NCBI RefSeq assembly: GCF_013376415.1
Contig: NZ_WYET01000004.1
Span: 372,001 to 436,000 of the forward strand
Length of the DNA stretch: 64,000 nt
Direction of reading: 5' to 3'
DNA from: Flagellimonas chongwuensis
GTDB taxonomy: Bacteria > Bacteroidota > Bacteroidia > Flavobacteriales > Flavobacteriaceae
Shown: piece after piece, positions 54,736 through 64,000 of the stretch
Layout: each line of letters begins with the position of its first letter
Position numbering within the stretch: position 1 is the stretch's first letter
The notes under the pieces: model-generated
Told to the model about the DNA's origin: nothing
Seen by the model: the letters and a program-made list of their open reading frames with translations, nothing else
The model's database searches: none
Program-made: the position numbers and the translations under genes

Positions 54736-54782
54736 AAAGCCATCTCCTTGGTAAAAACAAGGAAATGGCTTTTGTTTTTTAA
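54736..54782 (+). terminator. Orphan rho-independent terminator
   Basis: AAAGCCAT and TCCTTG (one mismatch between) pair with CAAGGA and ATGGCTTT around a 7-nt loop, followed by TGTTTTTTA. No gene in the plus orientation ends here, which suggests an untranslated transcript upstream. Confidence 0.8.
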
Positions 54783-54846
54783 CAAATTCTTACCAAAAAC
54801 CCACACTTTTAGTCACTTCCATTCGTTCTTCACCGTCCATATATCG

Positions 54847-54854
54847 TATATTTG
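54847..54854 (+). promoter_or_regulatory. -7 box (TATATTTG) of the isocitrate dehydrogenase gene
   Basis: Exact TAnnTTTG, 25 nt before the ATG at 54880. Confidence 0.6.
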
Positions 54855-54879
54855 CAACCGCTCAAACAAATACATATAA

Positions 54880-57099
<2,220 letters not shown>

Positions 57100-57122
57100 T
57101 CAAAACAAACATACCTAAGAGT

Positions 57123-57155
57123 AAAAGGCAGCCATGAATGGGCTGCCTTTTATTT
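57123..57155 (+). terminator. Rho-independent terminator of the isocitrate dehydrogenase gene
   Basis: AAAAGGCAGCC (57123-57133) pairs with GGCTGCCTTTT (57141-57151), then a T-rich tail. Confidence 0.92.
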
Positions 57156-57244
57156 TACCCTTTACCAATGTTAAAATAAACTTCCGTAACTACATTCGTT
57201 TTCTCACCATTAGATAAATGTGTACTTTTAAAAAAATCAATCGA

Positions 57245-59620
57245 ATGCCCAGACATTATCTTGCATTTTTGCTAGCCCTGTTTGGGCATTTTTTTGTAAT
57301 CCAGGCCCAAGAGAAGTACACCCTGAGCGGTACAGTATTCGAAGCATCCAGTAATGAATCGTTGATAGGTGTTACGGTGGCCGTTTCGGAACTAAAAACG
57401 GGGACTACGACCAACGAATATGGTTTTTATTCCATAACGCTTCCCGAGGGAGAATATCAAATTATAGTGAGCTATCTCGGTTTTCAGGAAATTGTACAGA
57501 CCATTACCCTGAACGAGAATGTGAAGCTAGACTTCAATTTGACCGAAAAAACAGAAGAACTTCAAGAGGTCGTGGTCACGGACAATGTGGAAAAATTGGA
57601 TATCCGCAAACCCCAAATGAGCGTTACCTCGCTAACATCCAACACCATAAAAGAGATTCCCGTAGTGCTCGGTGAATCCGATGTTATAAAATCGCTACTG
57701 CTTCTCCCCGGAGTCACCAGTGCAGGAGAGGCATCCTCTGGATTTAATGTTCGTGGTGGCGCAGCGGACCAAAACCTTATCCTACTGGATGAGGCAACCG
57801 TGTTCAATTCCTCACACCTTTTTGGCTTCTTTTCCGTATTCAATCCAGACGCTATAAAGGATGTAAAACTTTTTAAGGGCGGAATCCCTGCAAGATATGG
57901 TGGACGGGTATCATCAGTGCTCGATATCTTTCAAAAAGAAGGGAACAGCAAAGAATTCAAAGTAAACGGGGGTATTGGTGCGGTCGCGAGCAGATTATTG
58001 ATAGAGGGACCCATTCAAAAGGACAAAACTTCTTTTCTAGCGGGCGGAAGGGCGTCCTATGCGCACTTGTTTCTTCCTCTATTCGATATCGACAACAAGG
58101 CCTATTTCTATGATCTTAACACCAAAATTACCCATAGGATCAATGAGAATAATAGTGTTTTTCTCTCTGGATACTTTGGTCGGGATCTTTTTAACGTCAG
58201 CGACCGTTTTGTGAACGAATATGGAAATGCAGTGGGTAATTTGAGATGGAACCACTTGTTTTCAGATAAGCTTTTCTCCAACCTTTCTCTTATTTATTCC
58301 GATTACTATTATGGCCTAGAGCTTGATTTTGTAGGCTTTGAGTGGAACTCTGGTATCCAAAACTTTAACCTAAAGTATGACCTAAAACACTACTTGAACA
58401 ATAAACTCCAGTTGAATTACGGGATAAACAGTATCTATTATGTCTTCAATCCAGGGAAAATAGTGCCCAACAGTCCAGATTCCGGTATCGTTGAAGATCA
58501 ACTCACCAAAAAATACGCCAACGAAAATGCCGCCTATATTGATGTGGAACATGAGATCACGGAAAACCTAAGCATAGAATATGGACTAAGAGCAAGTCAG
58601 TTCAGCAGATTTGGGCAGGACGAGTTCTTTGTTTATACCGATGACAATCCCGTGGATTTTGACCCTTTTACCCAAACCTATGGAGAAGCAAACCCCATAG
58701 ACACCATTAGTCCTGGCCGTAGCGAAACCATGAAATCATTTTTTAATCTGGAGCCGAGGATTTCCATGTCCTATACGTTTAAGGAAAATAACTCGATAAA
58801 GGCAAGTTACACCCGATTGGCACAATACTTACACCTAATTTCCAATACAAACTCCCCCACCCCTTTAGATGTATGGACACCCAGCGGCCCGTTTGTGGAG
58901 CCACAACTGTTGGACCAATATGCCTTTGGTTATTTCAGGAATATCCAGGAAGGTGCATATAGTTTGGAAGCAGAAACATTCTACAAAACCATCCAAAATA
59001 GAATAGATTATATCGACGGTGCCAACCTTATTGCCAATGATGCAATAGAACAAGTTATATTGAACGGCGAGGCCAGAGCTTACGGTTTGGAGCTTTTGCT
59101 TCGAAAAAATGAAGGTCGATTTACCGGCTGGTTTGCCTATACCCTATCGAAATCTGAGCAAAGAACTCCCGGAAGAACCACTTTGGAAACCGGAATCAAC
59201 ATGGGACAATGGTATAACACCCCATACGATAAAACCCACGACCTTTCTGTTTATGGCAGTTTTGAGCTTAATGAAAAATGGAGCTTCAATGCTAATTTTA
59301 TCTATCAGACGGGACAGCCGACCAATTATCCAATTGGTCAATTTGAATTTGAGGATATGACCGTGCCATACTACGGGCTACGGAACAAGGAACGCTTGCC
59401 TGATTACCACAGATTGGATATTTCTGCCATTCTGACCCCAAAACGAAATAAGCGGAAAAAAGTTCAATCCGAGTGGGTATTCAGTATTTACAATGCGTAC
59501 AGCCGCAAAAATGCAGCATCGATAAACTTTAGGGAAAATGAGGACACGGGCAGGAACGAAGCCATTCGGACATCTATTTTTGGAATCATCCCTTCCGTAA
59601 CCTATAATTTTAAATTTTAA
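57245..59620 (+). CDS. TonB-dependent receptor with carboxypeptidase-like N-terminal domain
   Basis: The 791-residue protein has a signal peptide (MPRHYLAFLLALFGHFFVIQAQ), then a carboxypeptidase-regulatory-like domain (about 25-110: LSGTVFEASSNESLIGVTVAVSELKTGTTTNEYGFYSI). A plug domain follows (about 125-225, with GVTSAGEASSGFNVRGGAADQNLILLD) and then a 22-strand beta-barrel ending SVTYNFKF with a terminal aromatic. It imports an unknown substrate using TonB energy. I start at 57245 for a clean signal peptide; an ATG at 57218 is the alternative. It is paired with the DUF4249 gene 4 nt downstream. Confidence 0.92.
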   Translation: MPRHYLAFLLALFGHFFVIQAQEKYTLSGTVFEASSNESLIGVTVAVSELKTGTTTNEYGFYSITLPEGEYQIIVSYLGFQEIVQTITLNENVKLDFNLTEKTEELQEVVVTDNVEKLDIRKPQMSVTSLTSNTIKEIPVVLGESDVIKSLLLLPGVTSAGEASSGFNVRGGAADQNLILLDEATVFNSSHLFGFFSVFNPDAIKDVKLFKGGIPARYGGRVSSVLDIFQKEGNSKEFKVNGGIGAVASRLLIEGPIQKDKTSFLAGGRASYAHLFLPLFDIDNKAYFYDLNTKITHRINENNSVFLSGYFGRDLFNVSDRFVNEYGNAVGNLRWNHLFSDKLFSNLSLIYSDYYYGLELDFVGFEWNSGIQNFNLKYDLKHYLNNKLQLNYGINSIYYVFNPGKIVPNSPDSGIVEDQLTKKYANENAAYIDVEHEITENLSIEYGLRASQFSRFGQDEFFVYTDDNPVDFDPFTQTYGEANPIDTISPGRSETMKSFFNLEPRISMSYTFKENNSIKASYTRLAQYLHLISNTNSPTPLDVWTPSGPFVEPQLLDQYAFGYFRNIQEGAYSLEAETFYKTIQNRIDYIDGANLIANDAIEQVILNGEARAYGLELLLRKNEGRFTGWFAYTLSKSEQRTPGRTTLETGINMGQWYNTPYDKTHDLSVYGSFELNEKWSFNANFIYQTGQPTNYPIGQFEFEDMTVPYYGLRNKERLPDYHRLDISAILTPKRNKRKKVQSEWVFSIYNAYSRKNAASINFRENEDTGRNEAIRTSIFGIIPSVTYNFKF

Positions 59621-59624
59621 CGGC

Positions 59625-60518
59625 ATGAAAAAGTTATTGGCATATCTATTTATTGCGCTAATATTCGGTTCCTGTGAAGATGTTGTTGATGTCGATTTAT
59701 CTGAAACGGAGTCCAAGTTGGTGGTGGACGGGCTTTTGCGCGTGGACAAGGAACAGGAATTCATCAATGTGCGTATAGGCCTAAAAGCCAGTAGTATTTT
59801 TTTCGAAGAAAATCAACCCGTGCAGGCTGAGAACGTGATGATATCGTATGGCCAGTTGAACAGCGAAGGTGCCTTTGATGGTCTATCCACATCATCCTTG
59901 GTGGAAGAAACACCCGGCTCCGGAATTTATATTCCAGACCCGAATTTGCCTACGGACCAACGCATACCCTCTTCGGCCGCGGAACTGGGGACCATTTTTA
60001 TATTAGAGATCAATTACCAGGATAGATACTACTTTGCGCAAACAGAATACGTACCGACCGTACCTTTGGATAATCTGGAACAAGGAGACGAAGTCTTTTT
60101 CGATGAAGATCAAACTGAAATCATCGTGACCTTCACGGACGATGGCGAAACGGACAATTTTTATGTATTCGATTTTATGTTCGGTGAATTCCAAACGGTA
60201 GAGGACGAGTTTTTTCAAGGACAACAATTCCAGTTTTCCTTTTTCTATGATGATAAGACCGAACCCGGAGACCAGGTAACGGTCAGTATTTTAGGAGCAA
60301 CACAAGGTTTTTACAATTATATGGACCTCGTGCTTGGGCAAACCGGAAATGGCGGAGGGCCTTTCCAGACACCTGTGGCCACGGTTCGAGGCAATGTTTT
60401 TGATATTACAGGGGCGGAGAATGTTACCGTAATTGATGATGTGGAGAATCCCAATGATTTTGCCCTAGGTTACTTTGCCGTAGTGCAAGAATATAAACGC
60501 AGCCTTATTATTGAATAG
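59625..60518 (+). CDS. DUF4249 family lipoprotein, partner of the TonB receptor
   Basis: The 297-residue protein has a lipoprotein signal (FIALIFGSC, Cys17) followed by a beta-rich domain. ESKLVVDGLLRVDKEQEFINVRIG at the N-terminus is the standard DUF4249 beginning. These lipoproteins are nearly always encoded after a CarboxypepD_reg/TonB receptor, so a substrate-binding or lid role at the outer membrane is inferred; the ligand is unknown. It converges with a GntP permease gene (6-nt gap). Confidence 0.88.
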   Translation: MKKLLAYLFIALIFGSCEDVVDVDLSETESKLVVDGLLRVDKEQEFINVRIGLKASSIFFEENQPVQAENVMISYGQLNSEGAFDGLSTSSLVEETPGSGIYIPDPNLPTDQRIPSSAAELGTIFILEINYQDRYYFAQTEYVPTVPLDNLEQGDEVFFDEDQTEIIVTFTDDGETDNFYVFDFMFGEFQTVEDEFFQGQQFQFSFFYDDKTEPGDQVTVSILGATQGFYNYMDLVLGQTGNGGGPFQTPVATVRGNVFDITGAENVTVIDDVENPNDFALGYFAVVQEYKRSLIIE

Positions 60519-60524
60519 CGCCTT

Positions 60525-61844
60525 CTAGACAAACGCATAGATTATCAAAATCATCAAAATACCGACTACACCCTGAACCAAGGTACCCAAGGTGTGGCCG
60601 CGCAGCGCTGTTTTGACCTTCATATGGGAGAACTGTGAAACTACCCAAAAATAACTATCGTTGATATGTGAAACCGTCATGGCCCCTGCTCCAATTGCCA
60701 GAACAGCCAAAGCCTTATCAGTAATGGAAACCAAACCAAAAGTTTCCAACAGTGGTGCAATGATTGCAGATGTGGTAATAATAGCTACGGTTGATGACCC
60801 TTGGGCCGTTTTAAGCACTGCTGAAATTGCGAAAGCTATTAAAAGCCCTCCAATTCCAGTGCTGGACTCCAAATTAATGATGGATGCAATATCCATAGTT
60901 CTCAAAATAGCACCAAACGCTCCTCCTGCCCCGGTTATAAGCACAATGGCTCCTGCTTGCTTGAACGCTTCGGGCACCCATTCCTTTTTCTCTTCCGAAG
61001 GAACCTTTCTGCCCAACGCAAAAGCAAAGAAAACCCCGATCAACAAGGCGATTACCGGACTGCCCAAAAAGTTGAAAACTAAGAAGACTGTACCTTCTCC
61101 AAAGGGATGGGTCGGATAGTCCACAACAGATTTCATCGCAATCAGAACTATCGGAACCAGCAACGGTAAAAAAGCTTGAAAAGGTTTCACGGTGGACGTA
61201 ACCTCCTTCAAGTCCTCCTTTTCTTCGAGCATTTCTTCTTCCTGTAAAGATTTCCCTATAAATTTTGCCCAAAAATATCCAGAAATGGAAACAGGTATGG
61301 CTACCAAGAGTCCGAAGATCAATACCATTCCCAAATCCGCATCTAGCATGGCAGCAGCGGCCAAAGGACCCGGTGTAGGAGGCACAAACACGTGGGCCGA
61401 ATAAAGTCCTGTGGCCAGGGCAATGGCAAAAACAAGTACCGGAATCCCTGTTTTTTTACTGATGGCCTTATTTATTGAAGAAAGTATAATGTACCCCGAA
61501 TCGCAATACACGGGAATCGAAATCACAAATCCAGCTAAATTGACGGCCAACGGAGAATTTCTTAAACCGATAAGCTTTAAAATACTATTGGCCAATACCT
61601 GCGTGCTTCCCGTTTTTTCCAAGTAAATACCGATTACCGTCCCGAATGCAATGACCAATCCAATGCCTGAGAGGGTACTTCCAAAGCCCTCTGCCATAGT
61701 GGACATGATAGTTGCCGGTGCAATTCCCAACAGAAAACCTGAAGCCACAGCGGCAATGGTCAGTGAAAAAATGGGATGCATTTTAAATTTTACAGTGGCA
61801 ACAATAATAAAGAGGACAACAACGCCAAGAACAAGAATTTCCAT
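60525..61844 (-). CDS. GntP family permease (second copy)
   Basis: The 439-residue protein is a full-length GntP permease with about 12 hydrophobic segments and family motifs (GFGSTLSGIGLVIAFGTVIGIYLEKTG, HVFVPPTPGPLAAA, QGSSTVAIITTSAI). The HVFVPPTPGP motif is closer to classical gluconate transporters (GntT) than that of the copy at 253-1566, so gluconate is a reasonable guess. The true start is the ATG at 61844; an upstream TTG is two codons earlier. It stands alone. A gluconokinase gene is present at 16609-17106. Confidence 0.93.
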   Translation of the reverse strand: MEILVLGVVVLFIIVATVKFKMHPIFSLTIAAVASGFLLGIAPATIMSTMAEGFGSTLSGIGLVIAFGTVIGIYLEKTGSTQVLANSILKLIGLRNSPLAVNLAGFVISIPVYCDSGYIILSSINKAISKKTGIPVLVFAIALATGLYSAHVFVPPTPGPLAAAAMLDADLGMVLIFGLLVAIPVSISGYFWAKFIGKSLQEEEMLEEKEDLKEVTSTVKPFQAFLPLLVPIVLIAMKSVVDYPTHPFGEGTVFLVFNFLGSPVIALLIGVFFAFALGRKVPSEEKKEWVPEAFKQAGAIVLITGAGGAFGAILRTMDIASIINLESSTGIGGLLIAFAISAVLKTAQGSSTVAIITTSAIIAPLLETFGLVSITDKALAVLAIGAGAMTVSHINDSYFWVVSQFSHMKVKTALRGHTLGTLVQGVVGILMILIIYAFV

Positions 61845-61901
61845 GGTCAATTTTTAGTGCTATATCCTCTAAATATAAGCTAATATTCCTACTTTGGCCT
61901 T

Positions 61902-62138
61902 ATGAAGCGAACCAACAAAGAACTTCTGGTAAAAGGAGTAAAATCATTTGGCTACACGGTACTTACCATGTTTATGGGGCCATTTTTGATTTATGAAGCA
62001 TTCAAAAATGAAGGACATCCCTTTTACTGGCCCGTTTTGATTTTAGGAATTATCTGCGCCATTTTGGCTATTTACCTAGGATTTAGGTCGGTAGGTATTG
62101 TAATGGATGCTGTTTTCGGTAAAAAACAAAAAGATTAA
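61902..62138 (+). CDS. Small membrane protein, DUF6095 family
   Basis: The 78-residue protein has two membrane helices (about 15-33 and 43-63) and a charged N-terminus (MKRTNKELLVKGVKSFGYT), as in DUF6095 of flavobacteria. Function unknown. Its last 4 nt overlap the end of the convergent DUF4294 gene. Confidence 0.8.
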   Translation: MKRTNKELLVKGVKSFGYTVLTMFMGPFLIYEAFKNEGHPFYWPVLILGIICAILAIYLGFRSVGIVMDAVFGKKQKD

Positions 62139-62854
62139 TTGCCCGTATTGGGCGGTTGGTTCTTCCATTTGTTTGAAAGTTGGGCATAGTCGTAGTCCAA
62201 GACAGATTTTTGCCGCTCCAACCTACTGGCTGCAAAGGCCCGCTGCAAAATATCCTCTATCAAATAATCCTCGTGCACCTCTTCCGGACGAAACTCCTCC
62301 TTTAAACTGATTTTAAACAAACTAGCGGTGGTATTGTACCAAAAGGCACGCCACCCGTTCCTTAGGTCTTTGACCAGATCAAAAGCTGTGGTTCCTGTTT
62401 GACGATGAATTAATTTTACCAAAATCTGACCTTCCGTTCGTGTCAATTTTTTTAGTTCTTCGGAGAATTCCCCTTCAATATATTTTTGCACCTTTCTGGT
62501 ATAGCGCCGTTGGTGCCTACGCTTTTTGATGTGCTTGAGACTATCGTTAAGTTCCACCAATCGTTCCGCAGCCAATTTGGCGTATGGGTAGACCTTCAAG
62601 GTTTTTCTTCTAAGAATGTAGTAACGTAATTTGTCTTCTCGACTGGCAAAGTCAAGTTTTCCGAAAATATATACTTCTTCCAGCTCAATTGAGCTCATCA
62701 AAATGGAATCCCCTTCGAACCTCACATAGTAGTCCTCTATGGAATCATTGGCAATGGAGTCCATCGGAGTTTTGATAGAGTCTTTCGATTCTTGGGCCCA
62801 TCCGAAGCCATTAATCGTTAAGAAAATAACTAAAAAACAGATACGTAGCATCAT
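62135..62854 (-). CDS. DUF4294 family exported protein
   Basis: The 239-residue protein has a signal peptide (residues 1-20, ending GWAQ) and the DUF4294 core (ELEEVYIFGKLDFASREDKLRYYILRRKTLKVYPYAKLAAERLVELNDSL pattern). The family is confined mainly to Bacteroidota and its function is unknown. The arrangement DUF6095-DUF4294-M42 peptidase is one I recall as conserved in flavobacteria. It has a -7 box at 62877-62884. Confidence 0.87.
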   Translation of the reverse strand: MMLRICFLVIFLTINGFGWAQESKDSIKTPMDSIANDSIEDYYVRFEGDSILMSSIELEEVYIFGKLDFASREDKLRYYILRRKTLKVYPYAKLAAERLVELNDSLKHIKKRRHQRRYTRKVQKYIEGEFSEELKKLTRTEGQILVKLIHRQTGTTAFDLVKDLRNGWRAFWYNTTASLFKISLKEEFRPEEVHEDYLIEDILQRAFAASRLERQKSVLDYDYAQLSNKWKNQPPNTGN

Positions 62855-62876
62855 ATTTCTTTGCCAAAAGTCTTGC

Positions 62877-62884
62877 CAAAAGTA
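62877..62884 (-). promoter_or_regulatory. -7 box (TACTTTTG) of the DUF4294 gene
   Basis: Exact TAnnTTTG on the minus strand, 22 nt before the ATG. Confidence 0.55.
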
Positions 62885-62928
62885 AGTATAAAGGTATGAT
62901 TTGGCTATTAAATAAAAGTGAATATTCT

Positions 62929-62936
62929 TAAGTTTG
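62929..62936 (+). promoter_or_regulatory. -7 box (TAAGTTTG) of the M42 peptidase gene
   Basis: Exact TAnnTTTG, 17 nt before the ATG at 62954. Confidence 0.55.
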
Positions 62937-62953
62937 TGTTCTAAATCAGATAC

Positions 62954-64000
62954 ATGTCAAAAGAGAAAATCATTAACGAAAAATCCCTTGAATTTTTGGA
63001 AAAATACCTGAACAATCCATCTCCAACAGGATATGAATGGGAAGGTCAGAAAATTTGGATGGACTACGTAAAGCCGTATGTAGATGAATTTATCACGGAT
63101 ACTTATGGAACTGCTGTAGGTGTAATTAATCCAGATGCAAAATACAGGGTGGTCATCGAAGGGCATTCCGATGAAATTTCTTGGTACGTCAACTATATTA
63201 CCGATGAAGGATTGCTTTATGTAATCAGAAATGGTGGTAGCGACCATCAAATTGCTCCATCAAAATGGGTGGACATCCACACCAAAAATGGCATTGTGAA
63301 AGGTGTTTTCGGATGGCCGGCCATCCACACCAGGAACAAGGAAAAAGAAGAGTCTCCAAAATTGGACAATATTTTTATCGATATAGGTGCCAAGGATAAG
63401 GAAGAAGTAGAAAAAATGGGCGTTCATGTGGGTTGTGTAATTACCTACCCCGACCAATTCCATATTTTGAACAAGGACAAATTTGTTTGCCGTGCCTTGG
63501 ATAACAGAATGGGAGGTTTTATGATAGCCGAGGTTGCGCGCCTGCTCAAGGAGAACAAAAAGAAACTTCCTTTTGGATTGTACATTACCAACTCGGTCCA
63601 AGAAGAGATTGGGCTTCGTGGTGCTGAAATGATTACGCAGACCATTAAACCCAATGTGGCCATCGTAACCGACGTGTGTCACGATACCACCACCCCGATG
63701 ATCAACAAAAAGACCGAGGGAGAGACCAAAATTGGCGATGGACCAGTGATTTCCTATGCTCCTGCGGTGCAGAACAAATTACGTGAGCGTATCTTGGAAA
63801 CAGCTGAATCAAATAAAATTCCATTCCAGCGTAATGCATCATCTCGCTATACAGGAACGGATACCGATGCTTTTGCCTACAGTAACGGCGGTGTAGCCTC
63901 AGCTTTGATATCGTTACCGTTGCGCTACATGCATACCACGGTAGAAACTGTACATAAGGATGATGTGGAGAACGTTATCCGTTTGATTTATGAGACATTG
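62954..64000 (+). CDS. M42 family metallopeptidase (aminopeptidase), cut by the right edge
   Basis: The frame from the ATG at 62954 stays open for 349 codons to the window end. Metal and catalytic residues of the M42/M18-like fold are visible: EGHSDEISW (first His/Asp), RALDNRMGG (bridging Asp), SVQEEIGLRGA (catalytic Glu pair), VTDVCHDT and, near the end, YMHTTVETVHKDDV with the last His. M42 enzymes are dodecameric aminopeptidases of the cytoplasm. The missing C-terminus should be short, as the family runs to about 350-370 residues. It is divergent from the DUF4294 gene. Confidence 0.93.
   Translation, partial: MSKEKIINEKSLEFLEKYLNNPSPTGYEWEGQKIWMDYVKPYVDEFITDTYGTAVGVINPDAKYRVVIEGHSDEISWYVNYITDEGLLYVIRNGGSDHQIAPSKWVDIHTKNGIVKGVFGWPAIHTRNKEKEESPKLDNIFIDIGAKDKEEVEKMGVHVGCVITYPDQFHILNKDKFVCRALDNRMGGFMIAEVARLLKENKKKLPFGLYITNSVQEEIGLRGAEMITQTIKPNVAIVTDVCHDTTTPMINKKTEGETKIGDGPVISYAPAVQNKLRERILETAESNKIPFQRNASSRYTGTDTDAFAYSNGGVASALISLPLRYMHTTVETVHKDDVENVIRLIYETL

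Larger units (their letters stand above)
54308..54879. other. 572-bp gap without a supported gene; possible small RNA or decayed gene
   Basis: After the rplS terminator no open frame is convincing. Two short plus-strand frames around 54430-54623 (about 30-47 codons) read partly like protein, so a decayed gene is possible. An orphan terminator lies at 54736-54782 and the promoter of icd at 54847-54854. Confidence 0.5.

Noticed and set aside
54690-54745. tRNA-like end (ATCTTGAGTCCATTCTGAAAGCCA)
   Set aside because: No matching acceptor, D or anticodon arms can be drawn upstream.
54594-54806. 70-codon minus-strand open frame
   Set aside because: It overlaps the orphan terminator and has an unusual composition (many Phe, Cys, Trp); no known family or start signal.

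Overview
This window is a chromosomal segment of a marine-type member of the Flavobacteriaceae (Bacteroidota). I infer this from several things seen together: type IX secretion genes (a PorP/SprF-type protein, PorD), flavobacterial families of unknown function (DUF4294, DUF6095, DUF6503, DUF6913, DUF4249), the TonB receptor + DUF4249 lipoprotein pair, the divergent RNA polymerase omega subunit, a GAPDH with a long N-terminal extension, and many Bacteroidota -7 boxes (TAnnTTTG) with few Shine-Dalgarno sequences. The gene content resembles Muricauda/Flagellimonas-like genomes, but the genus cannot be fixed from the window. No rRNA, tRNA, CRISPR array, prophage, transposase or recognisable defence system was seen. 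Most of the window is ordinary core genome.

Layout. 1-3.9 kb: the end of an unidentified gene, then a GntP-type permease, a RidA-type deaminase and an M19 dipeptidase (probably one uptake/catabolic operon), then a TetR regulator with a palindromic operator. 4-9.5 kb: ankyrin protein, PorP/SprF-type protein, a histidine-phosphatase lipoprotein, a DUF6503 lipoprotein, smpB and pcm. 9.5-17.1 kb: oxidoreductase, hydroxyacyl-CoA dehydrogenase and DUF1015 protein, then a five-gene operon (YggS, exonuclease/GIY-YIG fusion, K+ channel, miaA, gluconokinase). 17.2-29.6 kb, all minus strand: two-component system, glycosyltransferase-YbbR-coaE, fabI, the envelope/CoA cluster bamD-rpoZ-coaBC-porD-recN, and DUF6913-dapA. 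29.6-31.3 kb: a UshA-type 5'-nucleotidase split over two genes.

31.3-35.8 kb is the one clearly non-routine region. Two paralogous BspA/DUF285 lipoproteins lie in tandem, each with a copied terminator and copied 5' flank. The spacers are mosaics of 7-bp repeat arrays and palindromic repeats. One of these heptamer arrays also lies in frame inside prmC (38.1-39.0 kb), adding about 30 residues to a housekeeping enzyme.

35.8-49.2 kb: ligA, prmC and an acetyltransferase, facing ribD-HAD phosphatase-EamA-YigZ, then dnaA-LMW phosphatase-methyltransferase, a lysozyme-like protein and dapF-GNAT-mltG. 49.3-64 kb: HtrA protease, gap, a coiled-coil membrane protein, trmD, rplS, monomeric isocitrate dehydrogenase, the TonB receptor/DUF4249 pair, a second GntP permease, DUF6095, DUF4294, and an M42 aminopeptidase that runs off the right edge.

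I did not find a convincing novel multi-gene system. The best leads are the heptamer/duplication locus with its in-frame invasion of prmC, an orphan terminator that may end a small RNA near 54.7 kb, the split and order-reversed 5'-nucleotidase, and the very short leaders of smpB and ribD.
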